The notes under the pieces were generated by a model, which did no database searches, was not told the origin of the DNA, and worked only from the letters and a program-made list of their open reading frames with translations. From Nomia melanderi (taxonomy: Eukaryota; Arthropoda; Insecta; Hymenoptera; Halictidae): DNA of 64,000 bases. The translations under genes were made by a program, and so were the position numbers. Shown here one piece after another: positions 1 to 11,802 of the stretch; the first letter of the stretch is position 1, and each line of letters starts with the position of its first letter. The DNA lies in contig NW_027475304.1 of NCBI RefSeq assembly GCF_051020985.1, positions 1-64,000 on the forward strand, given 5' to 3'.

Positions 1-120
1 GTATAGCTTTATATAGCTTTATATAGCTTCATATAGTTTTATATACTTTTATATAGTTTTATATAGTTTTATATAGTTTTATATAGTTTTATATAGTTTC
101 ATATAGTTTTATATAGTTTC

Positions 121-223
121 ATATCGTTTTACAATCTTTCGTATTGTTTTATTAGTTTCATATTGTTTTATATAGTTCTATATAGTTTCATATAGTTTAA
201 TTAGTTTTATGTAGTTTTATATA
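121..223 (+). repeat. Long duplicated block inside AT array, copy 1
   Basis: A block of about 103 bp starting ATATCGTTTTACAATCTTTC recurs at 625-727 with two visible mismatches. Shorter relatives carrying the same ACAATCTTT core start near 1212, 1551 and 1668. The core is off-consensus for the decamer, so the repeat reflects duplication of multi-unit segments and not only slippage of single units. Confidence 0.85.
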
Positions 224-624
224 TTTCTCGATAATTTCAAATAGTTTTAATAGTTTTATATAGTTTTATATGTTTGCAAATAGTTTTATATAGTTTTATA
301 CAGTCTGAAATAGTTTTCTATAGTTCCATATAATTTTATATGGTTTCATATAGTTTTATATATATTTTTATATAGTTTTGTATAGTTTTATATAGTTTTA
401 TTAGTTTTATATAGTTTTATATAGTTTCATATAGTTTTATATAGTTTTATATAGTTTTATATAGTTTTATTAGGTTTAAATCGTTTTATATAATTTTATT
501 AGTTTCATATCGTTTTATAGAGTTATATATAGTTTTATATACTTTTATATGTTTTATATAGTTTTATATAGTTTTATATAGTTTTATATAGTTTTGTTAG
601 TTTTTTATAGTTTTATATAGTTTC

Positions 625-727
625 ATATCGTTTTACAATCTTTCGTATTGTTTTATTAGTTTCATAATGTTTTATATAGTTCTATATAGTTTCATATAGT
701 TTAATTAGTTTTATGCAGTTTTATATA
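625..727 (+). repeat. Long duplicated block inside AT array, copy 2
   Basis: Second copy of the block at 121-223, displaced by 504 bp. It differs at two sites I can see (TATTG to TAATG, and GTAG to GCAG near the right end). Confidence 0.85.
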
Positions 728-799
728 GTATTATATAGTTTTATACAGTTTTATATAGTATTATATGGTTTTATATAGTTTTATATAGTTTTATATAGC

Positions 800-914
800 T
801 TTGTATAGTTTTATACAGTTTTAAATACTTTTATATACTTCTACATATATTTTATATTTTTATATAGTTTTATATAATTTAATATTGTCCTATATAGTTT
901 TATATAGTTTTATA
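800..914 (+). repeat. Identical 115-bp block inside AT array, copy 1
   Basis: This block, marked by TTCTACATATATTTTATA and TAATATTGTCC, recurs without a visible mismatch at 2478-2592, a displacement of 1,678 bp. The identity over irregular positions points to a recent segmental copy within the AT array. Confidence 0.88.
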
Positions 915-2477
915 TAGTTTTATATAGTTTTATATGGTTTTATATAGTTTTATATAGTATTATATCGTTTCATATAGTTTCGTATAGTTTTATATAGTTT
1001 TATACAGTCTGAAATAGTTTTATATAGTTCCATATCATTTTATATGGTTTCATATAGGATTATATAGTTTTATATAGTTTTGTATAGTTTTATATAGTTT
1101 TATATAGTTTTATATATTTTTATATAGTTTTATATAATTTTATATAGTTTTATATAGTTTTATATAGTTTTATGTAGTTTTATATAGTTTCGTATAGTTT
1201 TATATAGTTTCATATCGTTTTACAATCTTTTGTATTGTTTTATTTGTTTCATATAGTTTTATGTAGTTCCATATAATTTTATATAGTTTTATATTGCATT
1301 ATATAGTTATCTATAGTTTTATATAGTTTTACATAGTTTTATACAGTTTTAAATAGTTTTATATAGTTCTACATAATTTTTTATAGTTCTATATATTTTT
1401 ATATAGTTCCATATAGTTTTATATAGTTTTATATAGTTTTATATAGTTTTATATAGTTTTATATAGTTTTATATAGTTTTATATAGTATTATGTGGTTAT
1501 ATATAGTTTTATATAGTTTTATATAGTTTTATACAGTTTTATATAGTTTCATATCATTTTACAATCTTTTGTTTTGTTTTATTAGTTTCATATTGTTTTA
1601 TATAGTTCTAACTAGTTTCATATAGTTTTATATATTTGTATATAGTTTCATATAGTTACATAGTTTCATATCGTTTTACAATCTTTTGTTTTGTTTTAGT
1701 AGTTTCATATAGTTTTACATAGTTCTATATAGTTTCATATAGTTTTATATAGCTTTAAATAGATTCATATAGTTTTATATAGTTTTATTAGTTTTACATA
1801 GTTTTATGTAGCTTCATATAGTATTATACAGTTTTATACAGTTTTATTGGTTTTATGTAGTTTGGTATAATTCTCGATAATTTCATATAGTTTTATGTAG
1901 TTTTATGTAGTTTTATATAGTTTTACACAGTTTTAAATAGCTTCATATAGTTCTTTATGATTTTTTATAGTTTTATATAGTTTTATATAGTAACACATTG
2001 ATTTATACGGTTTTATTAGTGTTATATAGTCTTAAATAGTTCTATATATTTTCATATAGTTTTATTAGTTTTATATAGTTTTATATAGTTTTATATAGTT
2101 TTATATAGTTTTATATAGTTTTATATAGTTTTGTATAGTTTTATATAGTTTTATATAGTCTTATATAGTTTTACATAGTTGCATATAGTTTTATATAGTT
2201 TTATTTAGTTTTATATACTTTTATGTAGTTTTATATAGTTCTATATAATTTTACATAGTTGTATATAATTTATATAATTTTATATAGTTTTATATAGTTT
2301 TATATATTTTTATATAGTTTTATAGAATTCTATATTGTTTTATATAGTTTTTATAGTTCTATATAATTCTATATTGTTTTATATAGTTTTGTATAGTTTT
2401 TTACAGTTTTATATAGTTTTGTATAGTTTTATATAGTTTTATGTAGTTTTATATTGCTTTATGTAGTTCTATATAGT

Positions 2478-2592
2478 TTTGTATAGTTTTATACAGTTTT
2501 AAATACTTTTATATACTTCTACATATATTTTATATTTTTATATAGTTTTATATAATTTAATATTGTCCTATATAGTTTTATATAGTTTTATA
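2478..2592 (+). repeat. Identical 115-bp block inside AT array, copy 2
   Basis: Exact partner of 800-914. It lies close to the boundary with the 175-bp satellite, so this end of the AT array contains material also present about 1.7 kb further out. Confidence 0.88.
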
Positions 2593-2735
2593 GTTTTATA
2601 TAGTTTTATATAGTTTTATATAGTTTTATATAGTTTTCTATCTTTTTATATAGTTTGATATAGTTTTACACAGTTTTATTTAGTCCTATTAGTTTTGTAT
2701 ATTTGTATTACTTTTGTATAGTTTTATATAATTTT

Positions 2736-2760
2736 ATATAGTAAGAAAGCCCTGGCGCAT
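2736..2760 (+). other. Junction between AT decamer array and 175-bp satellite
   Basis: The decamer reads through TTTTATATAG and then changes at about 2743 into AAGAAAGCCCTGGCGCAT, recognisable as the satellite segment usually written CAGGAAGCCCTGGCGCAT. The break falls inside a monomer, not at a conserved site. No target-site duplication or transposon end is visible, so the junction looks like simple recombination between two repeats. Confidence 0.85.
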
Positions 2761-4474
2761 AAGTGAGTTATGCAGGCAAGATCTCGGAGCATCAGCGGCA
2801 GAGAAAATCTCAGTTACACGGTACCGCACACTCAGGTTTTGTCAAAAATCGAGCATGTATCTACTGATATCTCGGGAGTTATAAGAAATAGTAAGATAAA
2901 TCAAGCTGCATTTTCTGTTGGAGGACCTGGCGCATGAATGTGTGCAGCAGGAACGACCTCAGACCACCAGCTGCCGAGAAAACCACGCACTCATGGGGCC
3001 GGACACTGAGGGTCTGGGAAAAATCCAATATATATCTGGTGATATCTCGGGTGCTATTAGAGATAGCGCGTTAAACCAATGTGCATAGTCTGCAGGAGGC
3101 CCTTGCGCATGAATCTGTGCAACAGGAACGACCTCGAACCACCAGGGGCCGAGAAAATTACAGATTTTCGGTATCCGCCACCCAAGGTCATGTAAAAATC
3201 CAGCATATATACGGTGCTTTCTCGGGTGTATTACAGATAGCGCGATAAATCAAAGTGCATTGTCTGCAGGAGGCCCTGTCGCATGAATCTGTTCAGCTGG
3301 AACGACCACTGGCCACCAGGGGCCGAGAAAATTACAAATTTTCGGTATCCGTCACCCAAGGTCATGTAAAAATCCAGCTTGTATCTGGTGATATCGCGGG
3401 TGCCAATAGACATAGCGCTATAGATCAAAGTGCATTGTTTGCAGGAGGCCCTGGCGTATGAATCCGTGCATCCAGAACAACCTCGGACCACCAGGGGCCG
3501 AGAAAACCACCGACTCATGGGGCCGGATACTGAGGGTCAGGGTAAAATCCAATATATATCTGGTGATATCTCGGGTGCCAATAGACATAGCTCAATAAAT
3601 CAAAGTGCATTGGCTGCAAGGGGTCCTGGCGCATGAATCGTCGCAGCGGGATCGACCTCGGACCACCAGGGGCCGAGAAACCACCGGCGCATGGTGCCGG
3701 ACACCCAAGTTCAGGGAAAAATCCAGGATGTATCTCATGATATCTCGGGTGCTATTAGATATAGCGCAATAAATCGAAGTGCATTGTCTGCAGGAGGCCA
3801 TGGCGCATGAATCTGTCAGCGGGAATGACCTCGGACCACCAGGGGCCGAGAAAACCACCGACTCATGGGGCCGGATACGAAGGGTCAGGGAAAAATGCAA
3901 TATATATCTCTTGATATCTCGGGTGCTATTACAGATAGCGCAATAAATCAAAGTGCCTTGTCTGCAGGATGCCCTGGTGCATGAATCTGTGCTGCTGGAA
4001 CAACCTCGGACCACCAGGGGCCGTAAAAATTACAGATTTTCGGTATCCGTCATCCAAGGTCATGTAAAGATCCAGCATATATCTGGTGATACCTCGGGTG
4101 CTATTACAGATAGCGCGATAAATCAAAGTGTATTGTCTGCAGGAGGCCCTGGCGCATGAATCTGTGCAGCGGGAACGACCTCGCAATACCAGGCGCAGAG
4201 AAAACCACCGTCTCATGAGGCCGGACACGCAGGGTCAGGGAAAAATCCAATATATATCTGGTGATATCTCTGGTGCTATTAGAAATAGCACAATAAACCA
4301 AAGTGCCTTGTCTGCAGGAGGCCCTGGCGCATGAATCTGTGCACCGGGAATGACCTCGGAACACGAGGGGCCGAGAAAATTACAGATTTTCGGTATCCGT
4401 CACCCAAGGTCATGTAAAAATACAGCATATATCTGGTGATATCTCGGGTGCTATTAGAGATAGCGCGATAAATC
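2743..4474 (+). repeat. Diverged edge monomers of the satellite array
   Basis: About ten monomers next to the AT array. The first (to about 2929) differs from the consensus at roughly a quarter of its positions by eye; for example ACCTCGGACC is replaced by ATCTCGGAGC and the cassette reads CTCAGTTACACGG. The following monomers are progressively closer to consensus. Both A-type and B-type cassettes occur (B-type at about 3155, 3335, 4025 and 4375). No clear higher-order period is seen until 4475. This is the pattern expected of an array border that escapes homogenisation. Confidence 0.85.
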
Positions 4475-5523
4475 AACGTGCATTGTCTGCAGAACGCCCA
4501 GGCGCATGAATCTGTGCAGCGGGATCGACCTCGGACCACCAGGGGCCGAGAAAACCACCGACACATGGGGCCGGACTGTCAGGTTCAGTGCAATATCCAA
4601 TATATATCTGGTGATATCTCGGGAGCTATTACAGATAGCGCAATGAATCAAAGTCCATTGTCTGCAGGAAGCCCGGGCGAATGAACCCGTGCAGAGGGAA
4701 CGGCCTCGGACAACCAGGGGCCGAGAAAACCACAGTCTCATGGGGCAGGACTGTCAGGGTCAGGGAAAGAACCAATATATATCTGGTGATGTCTCGGGTG
4801 CTATCAGAGAAAGAGCAATAAATCAAAGTGCATTGTCTGCTGGAGGCCCTGGCGCATGAATCTGTGCAGCAGGATCGACCTCGGACCACCAGGGGCCGAG
4901 AAAACCACCGACACATGGGGCCGGAATGTCAGGTTCAGTGCAATATCCAATATATATCTGGTGATATCTCGGGTGCTATTACAGATGGCGCAATGAATCA
5001 AAGTCCATTGTCTGCAGGAAGCCCGGGCGAATGAACCCGTGCAGCGGGAATGACATCGGACAACCATGGACCGAGAAAACCACCGATGCATGGGGCCGGA
5101 TACTAAGGGTCAGGGTAAAATCCAATATATATCTGGTGATATCTCGGGCGCTATTAGAGATAGCGCAATAAATCAAAGTGAATTATCTGCAGGGGGCCCT
5201 GGCGCATGAATCTGTGCAGCGGGAACGACCTTGGACCACCAGGGGCCGAGAAAACCAGCGACACATGGGGCCGGACACCCAATGTCATGTAAAAATCCAG
5301 GATGTATCTGATGATATCTCGGGTGCTATTGGAGATAGCGCGATATATCAAAGTGCATTGTCTGCAGGAGGCCCTGGCGCATGAATCTGTGCAGCGGGAA
5401 CGACCTCGGACCACCGGGGGCCGAGAAAATTACAGATTTTCGGTGTCCGTCAACCAAAGTCATGTAAAAATCCAGCATATATACGGTGCTTTCTCGGGTG
5501 TATTACAGATAGCGCGATAAACC
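4475..5523 (+). repeat. Six-monomer higher-order repeat, 1,049 bp, copy 1
   Basis: Six monomers repeated immediately downstream with an offset of 1,049 bp (6 x 175 minus 1). Diagnostic sites are CAGAACGCCCAGGCGC near 4490, AGTGCAATATCC near 4586, and GCCCGGGCGAATGAACCC near 4672 and 5021. Inside it, monomers two places apart resemble each other, suggesting a dimeric ancestor. One internal mismatch with copy 2 was found: A at 4926 against C at 5975. Confidence 0.93.
5202..5376 (+). repeat. Representative chimeric (C-type) monomer
   Basis: This monomer joins an A-like left half of the cassette (CCAGCGACACATGGGG) to a B-like right half (ACCCAATGTCATGTAAAAA) and then carries AGGATGTATCTGATGATA in place of AATATATATCTGGTGATA. 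Similar monomers recur near 8040, 18490, 29825, 30870 and 46800. It is a useful marker for block shuffling. Confidence 0.75.
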
Positions 5524-6572
5524 AACGTGCATTGTCTGCAGAACGCCCAGGCGCATGAATCTGTGCAGCGGGATCGACCTCGGACCACCAGGGGCCGAGA
5601 AAACCACCGACACATGGGGCCGGACTGTCAGGTTCAGTGCAATATCCAATATATATCTGGTGATATCTCGGGAGCTATTACAGATAGCGCAATGAATCAA
5701 AGTCCATTGTCTGCAGGAAGCCCGGGCGAATGAACCCGTGCAGAGGGAACGGCCTCGGACAACCAGGGGCCGAGAAAACCACAGTCTCATGGGGCAGGAC
5801 TGTCAGGGTCAGGGAAAGAACCAATATATATCTGGTGATGTCTCGGGTGCTATCAGAGAAAGAGCAATAAATCAAAGTGCATTGTCTGCTGGAGGCCCTG
5901 GCGCATGAATCTGTGCAGCAGGATCGACCTCGGACCACCAGGGGCCGAGAAAACCACCGACACATGGGGCCGGACTGTCAGGTTCAGTGCAATATCCAAT
6001 ATATATCTGGTGATATCTCGGGTGCTATTACAGATGGCGCAATGAATCAAAGTCCATTGTCTGCAGGAAGCCCGGGCGAATGAACCCGTGCAGCGGGAAT
6101 GACATCGGACAACCATGGACCGAGAAAACCACCGATGCATGGGGCCGGATACTAAGGGTCAGGGTAAAATCCAATATATATCTGGTGATATCTCGGGCGC
6201 TATTAGAGATAGCGCAATAAATCAAAGTGAATTATCTGCAGGGGGCCCTGGCGCATGAATCTGTGCAGCGGGAACGACCTTGGACCACCAGGGGCCGAGA
6301 AAACCAGCGACACATGGGGCCGGACACCCAATGTCATGTAAAAATCCAGGATGTATCTGATGATATCTCGGGTGCTATTGGAGATAGCGCGATATATCAA
6401 AGTGCATTGTCTGCAGGAGGCCCTGGCGCATGAATCTGTGCAGCGGGAACGACCTCGGACCACCGGGGGCCGAGAAAATTACAGATTTTCGGTGTCCGTC
6501 AACCAAAGTCATGTAAAAATCCAGCATATATACGGTGCTTTCTCGGGTGTATTACAGATAGCGCGATAAACC
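5524..6572 (+). repeat. Six-monomer higher-order repeat, 1,049 bp, copy 2
   Basis: Near-identical partner of 4475-5523, about 99.9% by hand comparison. It ends where CAACGTGCATTG of copy 1 would recur but CAAACTGCACTG is found instead (about 6573). No third copy follows. Confidence 0.93.
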
Positions 6573-7942
6573 AAACTGCACTGTCTGCAGGAGGCCCTGG
6601 CGCATGAATCTGTGCAGCGGGATCGACCTCGGACCACCAGGGGCCGAGAAAACCACCGTCTTATGGGGCCGGACACTCAGGGTCGGGGAAAAGTTCAATA
6701 TATATCTGGTGATAACTCGGGTGCTATTATAGATAGCGGAATAAATCAAAGTCCATTGTCCGTAGGTGGCCTTGGCGCATGAATCTGTGCAGCAGGAACG
6801 ACATCGGACCACCAGGGGCCGAGAAAATTACAGATTTTCGGTATCCGTCACCCAAGGTCATGTAAAAATCCAGCATATATCTGGTGATATCTAGGGTTCT
6901 ATTACAGATAGCGCGAGAAATCAAACTGCACTGTCTGCAGGAGGCCCTGGCGCATGAATCTGTGCAGCGGGAACGACCTCGGACCACCGGGGGCCGAGAA
7001 AATTACAGATTTTCGGTGTCCGTCACCCAAAGTCATGTAAAAATCCAGCATATATACGGTGCATTCTCGGGTGTATTACAGATAGCGCGATAAATCAAAG
7101 TGCATTGCCTGCAGGAGGCCCGGGCGCATGAATCTGTGCAGCAGGAACGACATCGGACCACCAGGGGCCGAGAAAATTACAGATTTTCGGTATCCGTCAC
7201 CCAATGTCATGTAAAAATCCAGCATATATCTGGTGATATCTAGGGTTCTATTACAGATAGCGCGATAAATCAAACTGCACTGTCTGCAGGAGGCCCTGGC
7301 GCATGAATCTGTGCAGCAGGAGCGCCCTCGGACCTCCAGGGGCCGAGAGAGCCACCGACACATGGGGCCGGACACACAAGTTCATGTAAAAATCCAGGAT
7401 GTATCTGATCATATCTCGGGTGCTATTAGAGATAGCGCAATAAATCAAAGTGAATTATATGCAGGAGGCCCTGGCGCATGAATCTGTGCAGCGGGAACGA
7501 CCTCGGACCACCGGGGGCCGAGAAAATTACAGATTTTCGGTGTCCGTCACCCAAAGTCATGTAAAAATTCAGCATATATCTGGTGATATCTCAGGTGCTA
7601 TTACAGATAGCGCAATAAACCGAAGTGTATTGTCTGCAGGAGGCACTGGCGCATGCATCTGTGCATCGGGAATGACCTCGGACCACCAGGGGCCGAGAAA
7701 ATCACCATCTCCTGAGGCCGGACACTCAGGGTCAGGGAAAAATCCAAAATATATCTGGACATATCTCGGGTGCTATTAGAGATAGCGCGATAAATCAAAG
7801 TGCATTGCCTGTAGGAGGCCCGGGCGCATGAATCTGTGCAGCAGGAACGACATCGGACCACCAGGGGCCGAGAAAATTACAGATTTTCGGTATCCGTCAC
7901 CCAATGTCATGTAAAAATCCAGCATATATCTGGTGATATCTA
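6573..7942 (+). repeat. Irregular satellite segment rich in B-type monomers
   Basis: About eight monomers with B-type cassettes near 6825, 7005, 7180, 7525 and 7870. A 240-bp stretch at 7081-7320 recurs at 7781-8020 (offset 700, four monomers), and the 7600-7990 stretch resembles 8960-9340. The segment thus shares material with the start of the large HOR but lies outside its strict period. Confidence 0.8.
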
Positions 7943-7998
7943 GGGTTTTATTGCAGATAGCGCGATAAATCAAACTGCACTGTCTGCAGGAGGCCCTG

Positions 7999-8130
7999 GC
8001 GCATGAATCTGTGCAGCAGGAGCGCCGGACACCCAAGTTCATGTAAAAATCCAGGATGTATCTGATGATATCTCGGGTGCTATTAGAGATAGCGCGATAA
8101 ATCGGAGTGCATTGTCTGCAGGAGTCCCTG
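7999..8130 (+). repeat. Short 132-bp monomer, marker of the large HOR (unit 1)
   Basis: A monomer lacking 43 bp: GCAGGAGCGCC is joined directly to GGACACCCAAG at 8026/8027. The likely parent type is at about 7316, where the same left flank continues with CTCGGACCTCC and reaches GGACACACAAG 43 bp later. The missing part includes the CTCGG/CCGAG dyad and the left half of the cassette. Confidence 0.92.
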
Positions 8131-11100
8131 GCGCATGAATCTGTGCAGCTTGTACGACCTCGGACCACTAGGGGCCGAGAAAACCACCGTCTCATGGGTC
8201 CGGACACTCAGGGTCGGGGAAAAATCACATATATATATGGTGATATCTCGGGTGCTATTAGAGATAGCGCAATAAACCAAAGTGAATTATCTGCAGGAGG
8301 CCCTGGCGCATGAATCTGTGCAGCGGGACCGACCTCGGATCACCAGGGTCCGAGAAAACCACCGTCTCATGGGGCCGGACACTCAGGGTCAGCGTAAAAT
8401 CCAATATATATCTGGTGATATCTCGGGTGCTATTACAGATATCGCAATAAATCAAACTGCATTGTCTGTACGAGGCCCTGGCGCATGAATCTGTGCAGCT
8501 GGTACAACCTCGGGCCACCAGGGGCTGAGAAAACCACCGACACATGGGGCCGGACGCTCAGGCTCAGGGAAAAATCCAACATATATCTGGTGATATCTCG
8601 GGTGCTATTAGAGATAGCCCAATAAATCAAAGTGCATTGTCTGTAGGAGGCCCTGGCGCATGAATCTGTGCAGCTGGTACGACCTCGGACCACCAGGGGC
8701 CGAGAAAAGTACAGATTTTCGGTGTCCGTCACCCAAAGTCATGTAAAAATCCAGCATATATACGGTGCTTTCTCGGGTGTACTACAGATAGCGCGATAAA
8801 CCAAAGTGTATTGTCTGCAGGAGGCCCTGGGGCATGAATCTGTGCAGCGGGAACGACCTCGGACCTCCAGGGGCCGAGAAAATCACCGACACATGGGGCC
8901 GGTCACTCAGGGTCAGGGAAAAATCCAATATATATCGGGTGATATCTTGGGTGCTATTAGAGATAGCGCAATAAACCGAAGTGTATTGTCTGCAGGATGC
9001 CCTGGCGCATGCATCTGTGCAGCGGGAATGACCTCGGACCACTAGGGGCCGAGAAAACCACCGTCTCCTGAGGCCGGACACTCAGGGTCAGGGAAAAATC
9101 CAAAATATATCTGGACATATCTCGGGTGCTATTAGAGATAGCGCGATAAATCAAAGTGCATTGCCTGTAGGAGGCCCGGGCGCATGAATCTGTGCAGCTG
9201 GAACGACATCGGACCACCAGGGGCCGAGAAAATTACAGATTTTCGGTATCCGTCACCCAATCTCATGTAAAAATCCAGCATATATCTGGAGATATCTAGG
9301 GTTTTATTACAGATAGCGCGATAAATCTAACTGCACTGTCTGCAGGAGGCCCTGGCGCATGAATCTGTGAAGCAGGAACGACAGCGGACCTCCAGGGGCC
9401 GAGAAAATTACAGATTTTCGGTGTCCGTCACCCAAAGTCATGTAAAAATTCAGCATATATCTGGTGATATCTCAGGTGCTATTACAGATAGCGCGATAAA
9501 TCAAAGTGCATAGTCTGCGGGAAGCCCTGCCGCATGAATCTGTGCAGCGGGAACGACCTCGGACCACCAGAGGCCGAGAAAACCACGGTCTCATGGGGCC
9601 GGACACTCTGGATCAGGGATTAATATGGCATAAATCTGGTGATATCTAGGGTGCTTTTAGAGATAGCGCGATAAATCAAAGTTCATTGTCTGCACCAAGC
9701 CCTGGCGCGTGAATCTGCAGTGGGATCGACCTCGGACCATCAGGGGCCGAAAAAATTACCGATTTTCGGTACCCGTCACCCAAGGTCATGTAAAAATCCA
9801 GCATATATCTGGTGATATCTTGGGTACTATTGCAGATTGCGCGGTAAATCAAAGTGCATTGTCTGCAGGAAGCCCTGGCGCATGAATCTGTGTAGCGGCA
9901 ACGACATCGGACTACCAGGGGCCGAGAAAACCACCGTCTCATGGGGCCGGACACTCAGGGTCAGGGTAAAATACTATATATTTCTGGTTATATCTCGTGT
10001 GCTATTACAGATAGCGCAATAAACCAAAGTGTATTGTCTGTAGGAGGCCCTGGCGCATGATTCTGTGCAGCGGGAACGACCTCGGGCCACCAGGGGCCGA
10101 GAAAATCACCGTCTCATGGGGCCGGACTGTCAGGGTCAGTGAAAAATCCAATATATATCTGGTGATATCTCGGGTGCTATTATAGATAGCGCAATAAACG
10201 AAACTGAATTATCTGCAGGAGGCCCTGGCGCATGCATCTGTGCAGCGGGAACGACCTCGGACCGCCAGGGGCCGAGAAAACCACCGACACATGGGGACGG
10301 ACACTTAGAGTCAGGGAAAAATCCAATATATATCTGGTGATATCTCGGGTGCTATTAGAGATAGCGCAATAAACCAAAGTGAATTATCTGCAGGAGGCCC
10401 TGGCGCATGAATCTCTGCAGCGGGAACGAACTCGGGTCACCAGGGTCCGAGAAAACCACCGTCTCATGGGGCCGGTCACTCAGGGTCGGGGAAAAATCCA
10501 ATATATATCTGGTGATATGTCGGGTGCAATTAGAGATACCGCAATAAACGAAACTGAATTATCTGCACGAGGCCCTGGCGCATGCATCTGTGCAGCGGGA
10601 ACGACCTCGGACCACCAGGGGCCGAGAAAACCACCGTCTCATGGGGCCGGACACTCAGGGTCAGGGGAAAATCCAATATATATCTGGTGATATCTCGGGT
10701 GCTATTAGAAATAGGGCAATAAATCAAACTGCATTGTCTGCGGGAGGCCCTGGCGCATGAATCTGTGAAGCAGTAACGACCTCGGACCACCAGGGGCCGA
10801 GAAACTTACAGATTTTCGGTATCCGTCATCCAAAGTCATGTAAAAATCCAGCATATATCTGGTGATATCTCGGGTTCTATTACAGATAGCGCGATAAATC
10901 AAATTGCATTGTCTGCAGGAAGCCCTGGCGCATGAATCTGTGAAGCAGGAACGAGCTCGGACCACCAGGGACCGAGAAAATTACAGATATTCGGAATTCG
11001 TCACCCAAGGTCATGTAAAAATCCAGCATATATCTGGTGATATCTCGGGTGCTATTACAGATAGCGCATTAAACCAAAGTGCATTGTCTGTAGGCGGCCC

Positions 11101-11627
11101 TGGCGCATGAATCTGTGCAGCGGGAACGACCTCGGACCACCAGGGGCCTAGAAAACCACCATCTCATGGGGCCGGACACTCAGGGTCTGGGGAAAATCCA
11201 ATATATATCTGGTGATATCTCGCGTGCCATTAGAGACTGCGCAATAAACCAAAGTGAATTATCTGCAGGAAGCCCTGGCGCATGCATCTGTGTAGCGGAA
11301 ACGACCTCGGACCACCAGGGGCCGAGACAACCACCGTCTCATGGGGCCGGACACTCAGGGTCAGGGAAAAATCAAATATATATCTGGTGAAATCTCGGGT
11401 GCTATTACAGATAGCGCAATAAATCAAAGTGCATTGTCTGTAGGAGGCCCTGCCGCATGAATCTGGGCAGCGGGAACGACCTCGGGCCACCAGGGGCCGA
11501 GAAAGCCACCGTCTCATGGGGCCGGAGACTCAGGGTCAGGGAAAAATCCAATATATATCTGGTGATATCTCGGGTGCTATTACAGATAGCGCAATAAACC
11601 AAGGTGAATTATTTGCAGGAGGCCCTG

Positions 11628-11802
11628 GCGCATGAATCTGTGCAGCGGGAACGACCTCGGACCACCAGGGGCCGAGAAAACCACCGTCTCATGGGGCCGG
11701 ACACTCAGGGTCAGGGTAAAATCCAATATATATCTGGTGATATCTCGGGTCCTATTAGAGATAGCGCAATAAATCAAAGTGCATTGTCTGCAGGAGGCCC
11801 TG
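11628..11802 (+). repeat. Representative A-type monomer (175 bp)
   Basis: A good example of the commonest form. It starts at GCGCATGAATCTG, then GCAGCGGGAACGACC, the dyad CTCGG/CCGAG, the A cassette (CCACCGTCTCATGGGG, CCGGACACTCAGGGTCAGG), AATATATATCTGGTGATATC, TCGGG, ATTAGAGATAGCGCAATAAA and CATTGTCTGCAGGAGGCCC. Nearly all later variants can be described as block substitutions in this frame. Confidence 0.9.

Larger units (their letters stand above)
1..2742. repeat. AT-rich decameric tandem repeat array (TATATAGTTT)n
   Basis: The whole stretch is built from a ten-base unit with consensus TATATAGTTT; common variants are TTCATATAG, TTTTATTAG and TATATACTTT steps. The plus strand is very poor in C and rich in T, and each unit brings a T3-T4 run, so T-tracts recur about every 10 bp, close to one helical turn. 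No open reading frame of note and no 175-bp satellite monomer lies inside. The array is imperfect: unit lengths of 9 to 11 occur and diagnostic off-consensus blocks are repeated at a distance. It ends sharply where the 175-bp satellite begins. Its left end is outside the window. Confidence 0.96.

Noticed and set aside
1..2742. Origin of replication, promoter TATA boxes or scaffold attachment sites in the AT-rich array
   Set aside because: TATATA occurs in every ten-base unit, so single matches carry no information. No flanking gene or second element supports a specific call.
2736..2760. Transposon end or integration site at the junction of the two repeats
   Set aside because: No terminal inverted repeat, poly-A tail or target-site duplication is visible. 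Both sides are tandem repeats joined at an arbitrary point.
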